Below, piece by piece: positions 36,617-45,622 of a stretch of 64,000 nt of DNA. The notes under the pieces were generated by a model that searched no databases, had not been told where the DNA came from, and was given only the letters and a program-made list of their open reading frames with translations. Within the stretch, counting starts at the first letter, position 1. Every line of letters begins with the position of its first letter. The stretch is taken from positions 248,001 to 312,000 of the forward strand of contig NZ_PYGK01000008.1 in assembly GCF_003014595.1 (NCBI RefSeq). The letters are read 5' to 3'. The translations under genes and the position numbers were made by a program. This stretch comes from Chitinophaga ginsengisoli (GTDB lineage: Bacteria > Bacteroidota > Bacteroidia > Chitinophagales > Chitinophagaceae).

Positions 36617-37426
36617 ATGAAAAAAGTAATTCTCGTAACCGGTGCCTCAACAGGCCTGGGCTTAGCTACCGCAAAGGCACTTACCGCAGAAGGTCACACT
36701 GTCTATGGCACCAGCCGGAATATAACACGTCTCCAGGACGTTCCCTTCAAACCACTGCAAATGGATATTACTGACGACACCTCAGTAAATAGTGCCATAG
36801 CAGAGATCATTAAAAATGAAGGGCATATCGACGTTGTTGTCAATAATGCAGGTAATGGCATTGTGGGACCACTTTATGCCGTGCCTGTGGAGCAAGCCAA
36901 AAGACAATTCGAAGTGAATTTCTTTGGTATGGTGCGGGTGAACAGCGCTGTTCTCCCAGGAATGATCGAACGCAAGAGCGGTCTGATCCTGCAGGTAAGT
37001 TCATTGGGTGGCCTGTTTGGACTGCCTTATCAGGGTATGTATTGTGCTTCCAAATTTGCAGTAGAAGGCTATTCACAGAGCCTCCGTATGGAATTACTGT
37101 ACACTGGTGTAAAGGTGGCTGTTGTAAACCCGGGCGACTTCAAGACGGCATTTACCGACAACCGCGAAAAATTACCGTTCCCGATCGTGAACGAGAAACT
37201 GAACAAAGACTTTGATACCGCCGTTACCAACATGGGAAGGGACGAGCAGAACGGCAGTCATCCGGATGTTGTAGCTCAGAAGATCGCTAAGATCATCTCC
37301 AAGTCCAGCCCTGCTCACAACTACCTGGTAGGTGCCCTGGGACAGACCATCGTGCCGACGCTGAAAGCTATCCTGCCCGGCAGGCTGTTCACAAAACTGA
37401 TGAATGACCACTACGGTATAAAATAA
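36617..37426 (+). CDS. Short-chain dehydrogenase/reductase
   Basis: A 269-residue SDR enzyme with the classical NAD(P) motif TGASTGLGLA near the N-terminus, NNAGNG, and the catalytic YxxxK as Tyr142 and Lys146 (MYCASKF), with Ser near residue 129. The dinucleotide-binding region and catalytic triad are intact, so it should be an active oxidoreductase of a small ketone or alcohol. The substrate cannot be read from sequence. It has its own terminator. Confidence 0.92.
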   Translation: MKKVILVTGASTGLGLATAKALTAEGHTVYGTSRNITRLQDVPFKPLQMDITDDTSVNSAIAEIIKNEGHIDVVVNNAGNGIVGPLYAVPVEQAKRQFEVNFFGMVRVNSAVLPGMIERKSGLILQVSSLGGLFGLPYQGMYCASKFAVEGYSQSLRMELLYTGVKVAVVNPGDFKTAFTDNREKLPFPIVNEKLNKDFDTAVTNMGRDEQNGSHPDVVAQKIAKIISKSSPAHNYLVGALGQTIVPTLKAILPGRLFTKLMNDHYGIK

Positions 37427-37469
37427 AAGGAGGCCATCGCGCCACTAAAGAACTGCCATATTTTGTATA

Positions 37470-37512
37470 GGGCTGATTAATAGACACTTGTGCTATTATT
37501 CAGCCCTTTTTA
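37470..37512 (+). terminator. Terminator of the SDR gene
   Basis: A 14-bp stem with one mismatch (37470-37483 with 37493-37506), a 9-nt loop and a T6 run. Confidence 0.85.
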
Positions 37513-37754
37513 ATATTTGTGACCCGGGCGGCCACGGCTATAAAAAACTTTGAATTTTACAACTATTCATTTGAATGAAACAATAAAACGAGCCGGATTC
37601 TTTTCACCTTTACATTCGAATTTGAAGGTACTCAACGGACAAAAGACAGTAAAAAAAGAACCACGTATGACGAGTGGTTCTTTTTTTATAAACGATCATA
37701 AAAAGTCTTTGCTTCAAGATTCCTTCAAACTTTAAAACGAATTATGCAGTTGAT
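37513..37754. other. Intergenic region with an orphan hairpin, possible small RNA
   Basis: The region between the SDR terminator and the response-regulator gene carries a second terminator (37651-37687) with no supported gene before it. An ORF of 61 codons (37550-37735) would run through the terminator, so it is unlikely. A small RNA of up to about 170 nt ending at 37687 could explain this. Confidence 0.35.
37651..37687 (+). terminator. Strong terminator without an upstream gene
   Basis: A 14-bp perfect stem (37651-37664 with 37674-37687) with a 9-nt loop, beginning in A7 and ending in T7. It can also serve on the minus strand. Confidence 0.8.
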
Positions 37755-38438
37755 ATGAAAGTACTGCTCGTTGAAGATAATATGGAGTTGGCCGGCAGCA
37801 TTAGTAATTTTCTGGAAAAGGAAGGTTATCTGTGCGAAGTGAGTTATACCAGTAATGAGGCACATGATAAATTGATATCCTTTCAATATGACTGTGTGCT
37901 GCTGGACATTACACTGCCCGATGGCAATGGACTGGAACTGCTTCAGTTCATTCACCTGGAGAAGATCGATAGTTGTATACTGATCATTTCCGCCAGAAAT
38001 TCATTGGACGATAAGATAACAGGACTGGAAGGTGGCGCGGACGATTATCTGACAAAGCCATTCCATCTTACAGAGTTACATGCACGACTGAGAGCCATAT
38101 ACAGAAGAAAGAAGTTACAGGGAAGCAACATAATTACATTCAATGAGATCACGCTGAATACAGACACTTTAGAAGCTATCGTAAATGATATTAAACTGGA
38201 TGTAACACCAAAAGAATTTGACCTCTTGCTTTATTTCCTGGTCAACAAGAACAGGGTGTTATCGCGTCAGTCGATTGCTGCACATCTGTGGGGCGACTAT
38301 ACTGACAACCTGGCCAATTTCGATTTCGTGTACCAGCATGTGAAGAATCTCCGTAAGAAGATACATGCAGCAGAAGGTGGCGATTATATCAGTACAGTAT
38401 ATGGATTAGGGTACAAATTTAATACTGCCGTATCATGA
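37755..38438 (+). CDS. OmpR-family response regulator
   Basis: A 227-residue regulator. The receiver domain (1-120) has the acidic pocket (VEDN), phosphoacceptor Asp51 (LLDITLPDGNG), Thr/Ser and Lys (TKPF). The C-terminal winged helix (about 130-225; TPKEFDLLLYFL, then VYQHVKNLRKKI and YISTVYGLGYKF) binds DNA. It starts the operon with its kinase, then a RND efflux system, so it is likely the regulator of that pump. Confidence 0.95.
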   Translation: MKVLLVEDNMELAGSISNFLEKEGYLCEVSYTSNEAHDKLISFQYDCVLLDITLPDGNGLELLQFIHLEKIDSCILIISARNSLDDKITGLEGGADDYLTKPFHLTELHARLRAIYRRKKLQGSNIITFNEITLNTDTLEAIVNDIKLDVTPKEFDLLLYFLVNKNRVLSRQSIAAHLWGDYTDNLANFDFVYQHVKNLRKKIHAAEGGDYISTVYGLGYKFNTAVS

Positions 38439-39769
38439 AACTGATCAACAAATTTACTTTATGGTATCTCTGCATCACGCTGGCAGCAATGCTTGTGGGA
38501 GTTGCCATCGCTTATAACAAAGTAAAGTCGGGCATTGACGAGGCCGAGATCAACAGGTTGAAAGTATATAATGATCAGATGGCACGGCAGATGCAGCGTG
38601 GCGTATCCCCTGACACCTATATGCGTGGCAGACCGGCGGAGATCAAATTATTGCTGAATGAGGTACCGGCAAAAAAATATGAAGTGTTGGAACATTCCTT
38701 CTACAACACGATGCTGCAACACAAAGAGTGCCGGCTGACCGTTACTTCTTTTTATAAGATAAACGGACAGTATTACAGCATATCCTCATATAATTATATC
38801 ACCAAGGCAAAGGAGATCCTGAAGGGATTAATGAGCTCCTTCATCTGGATCTTTATCATCCTGCTGGTGCTGACAGTATTGTCTGCCCGCTTTGTATCAC
38901 GGCTGATACTGGCGCCTTTTCATCATACATTAAAAAAGGTGCGTTCGTTCAACCTGAAGGATAAGAAGTCATTACAGCTGCCTACAGCAAATGCAGCAGA
39001 GCTAAAGACATTGAACAGCTTTTTGAATGGCATGACAGATAAGGCATTGGACGACTATCGCTCGCTGAAAGAGTTCACTGAAAATGCCTCTCATGAGTTA
39101 CAGACACCGGTGGCCATATTACGCAACAAGCTGGAACTGCTGACTGAATCTTATCTGCACGGCAAAGACCCGGATACTGTTACAGGGCTCATAGCTGACA
39201 TGCAGAATGCCATTGACAAACTATCCAGGATCAATAGTTCCCTGACCTTACTGGCCAGGCTGGAAAACAATGAATTTGGCAATAAGCAGTCCATTTCATT
39301 CAGCCAGCTGACGACAGAAGCATTGCAAAGTTTTTCCGAACTGATGGACATGAAGGCCATCACACTCGATACGAAGATCGCTGCAGGTGTATCAGTACAG
39401 TTACATCCCGCACTGACAGATATCCTGCTGGGTAACCTGTTCAGCAATGCGATCCGGCACAATATACACGGCGGCCAGATCAGCGTACGCTTGTCAAAAT
39501 CAAGGCTGGTTATCGGCAACACGGGCAATCCGCCGGAAGTGCCCACCACAGAGCTGTTCAAACGTTTCAAGAAAGGCCGGAAGAACAGCGATTCAATAGG
39601 GATAGGTCTGGCTATAGTAAAACAGATCTGTGACGTCAACCATTTTAAAATTCAATATGACTATGCCGGAGGATGGCATATCATGCAGATAATTTTCGAG
39701 GAATCAACAGGTAGCACAATGTTACAGAAGGAAGACGCCAACGCATTATTTCCTGAAAGACAACATTAG
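38435..39769 (+). CDS. Sensor histidine kinase
   Basis: A 444-residue kinase with two TM helices (about 8-28 and 130-150), a sensor loop between them, and a HisKA domain with His220 in ASHELQTPVAIL. The HATPase domain has the N box NLFSNAIRHN and G box GIGLAIVKQ. The start overlaps the regulator stop by 4 bp, a usual coupling for two-component pairs. The sensor loop is short, so it probably detects a small molecule or envelope state. Confidence 0.93.
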   Translation: MKLINKFTLWYLCITLAAMLVGVAIAYNKVKSGIDEAEINRLKVYNDQMARQMQRGVSPDTYMRGRPAEIKLLLNEVPAKKYEVLEHSFYNTMLQHKECRLTVTSFYKINGQYYSISSYNYITKAKEILKGLMSSFIWIFIILLVLTVLSARFVSRLILAPFHHTLKKVRSFNLKDKKSLQLPTANAAELKTLNSFLNGMTDKALDDYRSLKEFTENASHELQTPVAILRNKLELLTESYLHGKDPDTVTGLIADMQNAIDKLSRINSSLTLLARLENNEFGNKQSISFSQLTTEALQSFSELMDMKAITLDTKIAAGVSVQLHPALTDILLGNLFSNAIRHNIHGGQISVRLSKSRLVIGNTGNPPEVPTTELFKRFKKGRKNSDSIGIGLAIVKQICDVNHFKIQYDYAGGWHIMQIIFEESTGSTMLQKEDANALFPERQH

Positions 39770-39798
39770 TGCTTATGGTCTAATGTTCAAGTTTAATC

Positions 39799-41199
39799 AT
39801 GCAAACAAAAAGAATCAGCGTGATCCTGTTCCTGCTGTTATGGCACGGATCAATGGAAGTATTACACGCACAGCAGGTACTGACGCTAAAAGAAGCCGTA
39901 CAGACAGCACTCGCCAACTATGGATCAATCAAGGCCAAGGCTAACTACCTGAATGCCTCTAAATCCACCGCCACACAAGCGAAGCGGGATTATCTCCCGA
40001 ATCTGAACCTTTCTGCGCAGCAGGACTATGGTACTATAAACGGGCAATTCGGGCCTTCCTATGGTCTGAATGGCCTTGCGGTATCCTCATCGGGTCCTAC
40101 CCTGCCCTCACAGAACTGGAACGCTGCATTTGGCGGATTGTATCTGGCCAACATCAACTGGGATTTCTTCGCTTTCGGCCGCGCCAAAGAGAAGATCAAG
40201 ACCGCACAGGCAGCAGTAGCCAGGGATCAGGCAGACTGGGAACAGGAGCAATTCCAGCAATCAGTAAGGGTTGCCGGAGCATACCTTAACCTGCTGGCGG
40301 CGCAACGCCTCACCAGGTCATGGCAGAACAACCTGGAACGCGCAGATACCCTCCGTTCAGTAGTGGTAACCAGAGTAAAGAACGGGTTAATTCCCGGCGT
40401 TGACTCTACACTGGCGAATGCAGAAGTATCCAATGCGAAGATCGCTTTAACAAGAGCGATAGATGTGGAACAGACACAAGCTAATCAACTGGCTGTACTC
40501 ATGGGCGTACCTGCAACCGAATTCATACTGGATACCGTATTTATTAACCGCATTCCCGCAGCACTGACAGACAGCGTCAATGGAGCGGTACAAGGGCATC
40601 CTCTACTGAAATACTACGAAAACCGTATCAAGGTGAGTGATGAACAGACCCGTTACATACATACCCTGAACTTCCCTGCATTCTCTGTATTCGGGGTGAT
40701 GCAGACCAGAGGTTCCGGTTTCGATGCCAGTTATGTAACAGATCAGACAGCATATAATAAAGGTTACTGGGATGGTGTAAAACCTAACCGCAGCAATTAC
40801 CTGCTGGGGGTAGGCATAACCTGGAACATTACTTCTCCGCTGAGAGTAAAACACCAGGCAGCTTCCCAGAAATTCATATCAAAAGGCTTACAGGATGAAT
40901 ATGAACTGGTACGTCAGCAACTGGTGGCACAGTTAACCCTGTCGGATACAAGGATCAAAAATGCGCTGACCAACTATGCGGAAGCGCCTATACAGGTCAA
41001 TGCGGCAACGGAAGCTTACCAGCAAAGGACGGTATTGTACCGGAACGGGCTAAATACGATCGTAGACGTAACACAGGTCTTTTACACACTGAACCGTGCA
41101 GAAACAGATCGTGATATTGCCTATACCAATGTATGGCAGGCGCTGTTACTGAAAGCTGCCGCTACCGGCAATTTTTCTCTATTCATCAATGAATTCTAA
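39799..41199 (+). CDS. TolC-family outer-membrane efflux protein
   Basis: A 466-residue protein with signal peptide and two OEP repeats; the alpha-helical tunnel is visible as long coiled-coil stretches (for example TRAIDVEQTQANQLAVLMG and YEAPIQ-like hinge near 395). It forms the outer-membrane channel of the tripartite pump. It lies 30 bp after the kinase gene and 4 bp before the RND gene, so the five genes (37755-45548) form one operon. Confidence 0.92.
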   Translation: MQTKRISVILFLLLWHGSMEVLHAQQVLTLKEAVQTALANYGSIKAKANYLNASKSTATQAKRDYLPNLNLSAQQDYGTINGQFGPSYGLNGLAVSSSGPTLPSQNWNAAFGGLYLANINWDFFAFGRAKEKIKTAQAAVARDQADWEQEQFQQSVRVAGAYLNLLAAQRLTRSWQNNLERADTLRSVVVTRVKNGLIPGVDSTLANAEVSNAKIALTRAIDVEQTQANQLAVLMGVPATEFILDTVFINRIPAALTDSVNGAVQGHPLLKYYENRIKVSDEQTRYIHTLNFPAFSVFGVMQTRGSGFDASYVTDQTAYNKGYWDGVKPNRSNYLLGVGITWNITSPLRVKHQAASQKFISKGLQDEYELVRQQLVAQLTLSDTRIKNALTNYAEAPIQVNAATEAYQQRTVLYRNGLNTIVDVTQVFYTLNRAETDRDIAYTNVWQALLLKAAATGNFSLFINEF

Positions 41200-41203
41200 T
41201 TAA

Positions 41204-44200
41204 ATGAACCTGATAAGATCAGCATTACGCAAACCAATATCCATACTGGTAATAGTGGCTGCCCTCTTCTTCTTCGGCATAGGCGCCGTAAGAACGATCA
41301 AGGTGGACATCTTCCCAAAACTGGACCTGCCGGTGATGTACATCGCGCACCCATTTGGTGGATATACCCCCACTCAGATGGAGGCATATTTCGGTAAACA
41401 ATATATCAACGTCCTACTTTATGTAAATGGTATCAAAACCATTGAAACTAAAAATATACAGGGGCTTACCCTCATCAAGGTAAGTTTTTATCCCGGCACG
41501 AACATGGCACAGGCACAGGCAGAGCTAAGCGCCTTCTGTAACCGTATACAGGCTATCTTCCCGCCAGGCTCACAGCCACCTTTCATTATCCGTTTCGATG
41601 CTTCTACCCTGCCCGTAGGCGAGCTGGTATTGAGCAGTGAAAAACGAAATAATAACGAACTGCTGGACCTCGCCAACACTTATGTACGTTCTTCTTTTAC
41701 GGCTATTCCGGGTCTGGTGTCTGCACCTCCCTTTGGTGGTAACTTACGTACCGTGGTGATCAAGGCAGATCCTGAGCTGCTCCGTTCTCACAATATGACA
41801 CCGGACCAGCTGGTGGAAGCCCTGCGTATCAACAACCAGACTTCTCCTTCCGGTAACGTACGTATCGGTGATATTAACTTCATCACACCCGCCAATACTG
41901 CAATCCGCACCGTAAAAGATTTTGAGAACATTCCCCTTTACAAGGGCGGCGTACAAAACCTCTACCTGCGTGATGTAGCTACTGTAGAAGATGGTGCGGA
42001 CATTACAGCCGGTTACGCACTGGTAAACGGACGCCGTTCTGTATACCTCAGTGTGGCCAAATCTGGTGATGCATCTACCTGGGAAGTTGTACAGAAACTG
42101 AAAAAAGCCTTGCCCAAGTTCCAGGCACTGCTTCCGGAAGATGTAAAACTTACATACGAATTTGACCAGTCAGTATATGTGATCAACGCTGTGAAGAGCC
42201 TGATCAGTGAGGGTACCATTGGTGCGATCCTCACAGGGCTGATGGTACTGTTATTCCTTGGTGACCCCAGAGGTGCGCTGATCGTGATACTAACCATTCC
42301 AACCTCTATCATTGCCGCGGTACTTTGTCTGAAGGTAGCAGGACAGACCATCAACATTATGACATTAAGCGGTCTGGCACTGGCGATTGGTATCCTGGTG
42401 GATGAGAGTACGGTGACGATTGAGAATATACACCAGCACCTCGACATGGGTAAACCGAAAGGCCTGGCCATCTGGGACGCGTGTAAGGAGATCGCTTTCC
42501 CTAAACTGCTCATCCTGTTCTGTATCCTGGCAGTATTTGCGCCGGCGTTCACCATGGGTGGTATCCCGGGATCATTATTCCTGCCGCTGGCATTAGCGAT
42601 AGGCTTTGCGATGATCGTCTCCTACTTCCTGGCACAGACTTTCGTACCTATCATGGCCAACTGGCTGATGAAGGCACATCCACATACAGGTCATGAGCCA
42701 GATCATATCCTCAGTAAGAAGGAACTGGCGGAAAGAGCAGACTTAAACAGTAATGGTAAGCTTTCTTTCTTTGAGAGAATACGTAACCGCTTCATGCGTT
42801 TCATGGAGCGTGTCATGCCTGCCCGTAAAGTGATCGTATCCATTTACCTGCTGGCAGGTATCGGACTGGCGGTATTGTTGTTGAACACGATAGGAAGGGA
42901 CGTACTACCCCGTGGCAACGGCAGCCAGTTCCAGTTAAGGATACGTGCACCACAGGGTACACGCGCAGAAAGGACAGAAGAGATCACTATAAAAACGGTT
43001 AACGCGATCAAAAGCATTGTAGGACCAGAGAATGTAGCTATTTCATCTTCTTATGTAGGACAACACCCCGGACAATTCTCCATCAGCCCGATTTACCTGT
43101 TCATGCCCGGACCACAGGAAGCAGTAATACAGGTTGCGCTGAAAGAGGATTACAAGGTAAACATGGATGAGCTGAAAGACAAGATCAGGGAAAGGATGAG
43201 GGCAGAATTGCCGGGTGTTACTCCTTCATTTGAGCCAATAGAACTGACGGACAAGATCCTGAGTCAGGGTTCACCTACGCCGATAGAAGTAAGGCTCTCC
43301 GGCAGGAATAAACAAGTCAACGAGCAATATGCGGCGAAAGTGATCGAAAAACTGAAAAAGATCTCCTATCTCCGGGATGTACAGCTTGGACAGTCTACCA
43401 AGTATCCTTCCCTGAAGATCACGATAGACCGTGTGCGTGCAGCACAGCTGGGGGTGGACGTGAGTGATATTTCCCGTTCACTGATCGCTTCAACATCGTC
43501 TTCCCGTTATACCGAGAAAAATATCTGGATAGATGAGAAAGCCAACCTCAGTTACAGTGTGCAGGTACAGGTACCGGAAAACAAGATGACCGCTATCGAG
43601 GATATTGCGGAAATTCCTCTGCTGAAGAATGCCAGCAGGCCGGTATTGGGAGATGTAGCGACGATCACCCGCGATACCACCTATGGTGAAGCAGACAACC
43701 TGGGCGCTATTCCCTCACTTTCTGTTACCGCCAATACAAACAATATTGACCTTGGTACAGCCACCGACGATGTGAACAAAGCACTTGCTTCCATCGGGGA
43801 ACTGCCACGTGGCCTGACTGTGGAACTGATCGGTCTGAGCTCCACACTTACTGAAACGCTGGACAGTCTGCAATCAGGATTGCTGGTAGCAGTGGTAGTG
43901 ATCTTCCTGATGCTGGCAGCCAACTTCCAGTCATTCAAAGTATCGGCAGTAGTACTGGCATCGGTACCGGCGGTATTAATCGGTTCACTGACCTTACTGC
44001 TTATCACCGGATCCACACTGAATCTGCAGTCATACATGGGTATCATCATGTCGGTGGGCGTATCTATATCGAACGCCGTACTGCTGATCACCAATGCAGA
44101 ACAGTTACGCCAGGGCAACGGTAATGCTTTGCTTTCTGCGAAAGAAGCCGTAGCATTACGTCTCCGTCCTATCCTGATGACCAGTCTTGCGATGGTGGCA

Positions 44201-44419
44201 GGTATGATCCCGATGGCCAGCGGCCTGGGAGAATCCGGCGACCAGACATCTCCACTGGGACGTGCGGTAATAGGTGGTCTGATTGCTTCTACCTTCAGCA
44301 CACTATTCATTTTACCACTGGTATTTGCATGGGCGCAGGGTAAGGCTACCACACGGTCGGTATCACTGGATCCGGAAGATAAAGAAAGTAAAAACTATGT
44401 ACCATCCTTACACGAATAA
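41204..44419 (+). CDS. RND-family efflux transporter permease
   Basis: A 1,071-residue pump with the RND repeat (two halves, each six TM helices plus a large periplasmic loop). In TM4 the usual Asp-Asp is Asp-Glu (GILVDESTVTIENI), and in TM10 the AcrB Lys is replaced (GVSISNAVLLITN). So the proton relay is non-AcrB-like, as in many Bacteroidota HAE/CzcA-like pumps. The substrate, metals or organics, cannot be told. The adaptor gene follows 1 bp later. Confidence 0.95.
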   Translation: MNLIRSALRKPISILVIVAALFFFGIGAVRTIKVDIFPKLDLPVMYIAHPFGGYTPTQMEAYFGKQYINVLLYVNGIKTIETKNIQGLTLIKVSFYPGTNMAQAQAELSAFCNRIQAIFPPGSQPPFIIRFDASTLPVGELVLSSEKRNNNELLDLANTYVRSSFTAIPGLVSAPPFGGNLRTVVIKADPELLRSHNMTPDQLVEALRINNQTSPSGNVRIGDINFITPANTAIRTVKDFENIPLYKGGVQNLYLRDVATVEDGADITAGYALVNGRRSVYLSVAKSGDASTWEVVQKLKKALPKFQALLPEDVKLTYEFDQSVYVINAVKSLISEGTIGAILTGLMVLLFLGDPRGALIVILTIPTSIIAAVLCLKVAGQTINIMTLSGLALAIGILVDESTVTIENIHQHLDMGKPKGLAIWDACKEIAFPKLLILFCILAVFAPAFTMGGIPGSLFLPLALAIGFAMIVSYFLAQTFVPIMANWLMKAHPHTGHEPDHILSKKELAERADLNSNGKLSFFERIRNRFMRFMERVMPARKVIVSIYLLAGIGLAVLLLNTIGRDVLPRGNGSQFQLRIRAPQGTRAERTEEITIKTVNAIKSIVGPENVAISSSYVGQHPGQFSISPIYLFMPGPQEAVIQVALKEDYKVNMDELKDKIRERMRAELPGVTPSFEPIELTDKILSQGSPTPIEVRLSGRNKQVNEQYAAKVIEKLKKISYLRDVQLGQSTKYPSLKITIDRVRAAQLGVDVSDISRSLIASTSSSRYTEKNIWIDEKANLSYSVQVQVPENKMTAIEDIAEIPLLKNASRPVLGDVATITRDTTYGEADNLGAIPSLSVTANTNNIDLGTATDDVNKALASIGELPRGLTVELIGLSSTLTETLDSLQSGLLVAVVVIFLMLAANFQSFKVSAVVLASVPAVLIGSLTLLLITGSTLNLQSYMGIIMSVGVSISNAVLLITNAEQLRQGNGNALLSAKEAVALRLRPILMTSLAMVAGMIPMASGLGESGDQTSPLGRAVIGGLIASTFSTLFILPLVFAWAQGKATTRSVSLDPEDKESKNYVPSLHE

Positions 44420-44420
44420 T

Positions 44421-45548
44421 ATGAACAGTTTAAAAGCACTTGCTATCACGATAATATGCAGTTTGCCAGCTACTATGCTGCTGAGCAGCTGTGGCCATAC
44501 AGAAGGTAAATCAGAAACAACCGAGGCAGCCGCACCTGAAGAAGCGGCAGTATCCGCCCTGTCCCTGCAGAAGGGAAAATTGTCTTCCTCCCTGCAGATA
44601 CCTGGTGAGCTGATCGCTTACCAGCAGGTGGATATTTATGCAAAAGTGAGCAGCTTCGTTAAAAAGCTGCACGTGGATGTAGGATCTGAAGTAAGCACCG
44701 GTCAGCTACTGGCTACCATGGAAGCCCCTGAGATCACTTCTCAGCTGGCTGGCGCAGAATCCAGGCTGAAGGCGCAGGAAGCGATCTACCTGGCCAGCAA
44801 AGCGAACTACGACCGTTTGTACAACACCAGCCTGACACCAGGTACGGTATCCAAGAATGACCTGGATATTGCCCTGGCCCGTCAGAATTCAGATAAGGCA
44901 CAACTGGATGCCGCGAGAGCTTCTTACAGGGAGATCACCGATAACAGGAACTACCTGGAGATCAGAGCACCATTTTCAGGCATTATAAGCGCAAAAAACG
45001 TAAGTGCGGGTGCCTATGTCGGCCCGACCGGAAAAGGCTCTGAATTCCCTTTATTTACCCTCCAGGAGCAAAAGAAACTACGTCTTGTGATCTCTGTTCC
45101 GGAAGCATATACCAGTTACCTGGCTAATAACAGCGAGGTGAAATTCAATGTCAAGGCATTCACCGGTCAGTCATTCACCGCAAAGGTAAACCGCCTTTCC
45201 GGTGCGCTGGATACCAGACTGCGTTCACAGCGTATTGAGATGGATGTGATCAACAACGATAAAAAACTGCTTCCAGGTATGATCGCAGAAGTGAACATTC
45301 CGATGAACGGTACTGACAGCACATTCCTTGTTCCAAAGACGGCAGTTGTGAATTCCACGGTGAATATATTCGTAGTAAGGGTAGTAAACGGTAAAGCTGA
45401 AAGAGTGCAGGTGCAGACCGGACGCGAGGCAGACGGAAAAATTGAAATATACGGAAGTGATCTCAACGAGGGCGACACCATTGTAGCTGCTGCCACCGAA
45501 GAGTTAAGAGATGGCGCAGAACTGAAGCATGTTAAAATAGGCAAGTAA
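44421..45548 (+). CDS. RND periplasmic adaptor (membrane fusion) lipoprotein
   Basis: A 375-residue protein. The ATG at 44421 is used because it begins a lipoprotein signal (TMLLSSCGHTEGK, lipid on Cys24 or so); the longer reading runs inside the permease gene. It has the biotinyl-lipoyl halves (QVDIYAKVSSFVKKLHVDVGSEV and IRAPFSGIISAKNVSAG) around a coiled-coil hairpin, then beta-barrel and membrane-proximal domains. It joins the RND pump to the TolC channel. Confidence 0.93.
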   Translation: MNSLKALAITIICSLPATMLLSSCGHTEGKSETTEAAAPEEAAVSALSLQKGKLSSSLQIPGELIAYQQVDIYAKVSSFVKKLHVDVGSEVSTGQLLATMEAPEITSQLAGAESRLKAQEAIYLASKANYDRLYNTSLTPGTVSKNDLDIALARQNSDKAQLDAARASYREITDNRNYLEIRAPFSGIISAKNVSAGAYVGPTGKGSEFPLFTLQEQKKLRLVISVPEAYTSYLANNSEVKFNVKAFTGQSFTAKVNRLSGALDTRLRSQRIEMDVINNDKKLLPGMIAEVNIPMNGTDSTFLVPKTAVVNSTVNIFVVRVVNGKAERVQVQTGREADGKIEIYGSDLNEGDTIVAAATEELRDGAELKHVKIGK

Positions 45549-45568
45549 AGAAAGGATGTACATCAACG

Positions 45569-45599
45569 AAAAAGGCTGTCACATGTGGACAGCCTTTTT
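45569..45599. terminator. Terminator of the efflux operon
   Basis: A 12-bp perfect stem (45569-45580 with 45588-45599) with a 7-nt loop, A5 in front and T5 at the end, so it can serve both this operon and the convergent gene that ends at 45623. Confidence 0.9.
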
Positions 45600-45622
45600 A
45601 CATATATATAGGGAGCCGAATA

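Noticed and set aside
37550..37735. 61-codon ORF before the response regulator
   Set aside because: Runs through a strong terminator hairpin.
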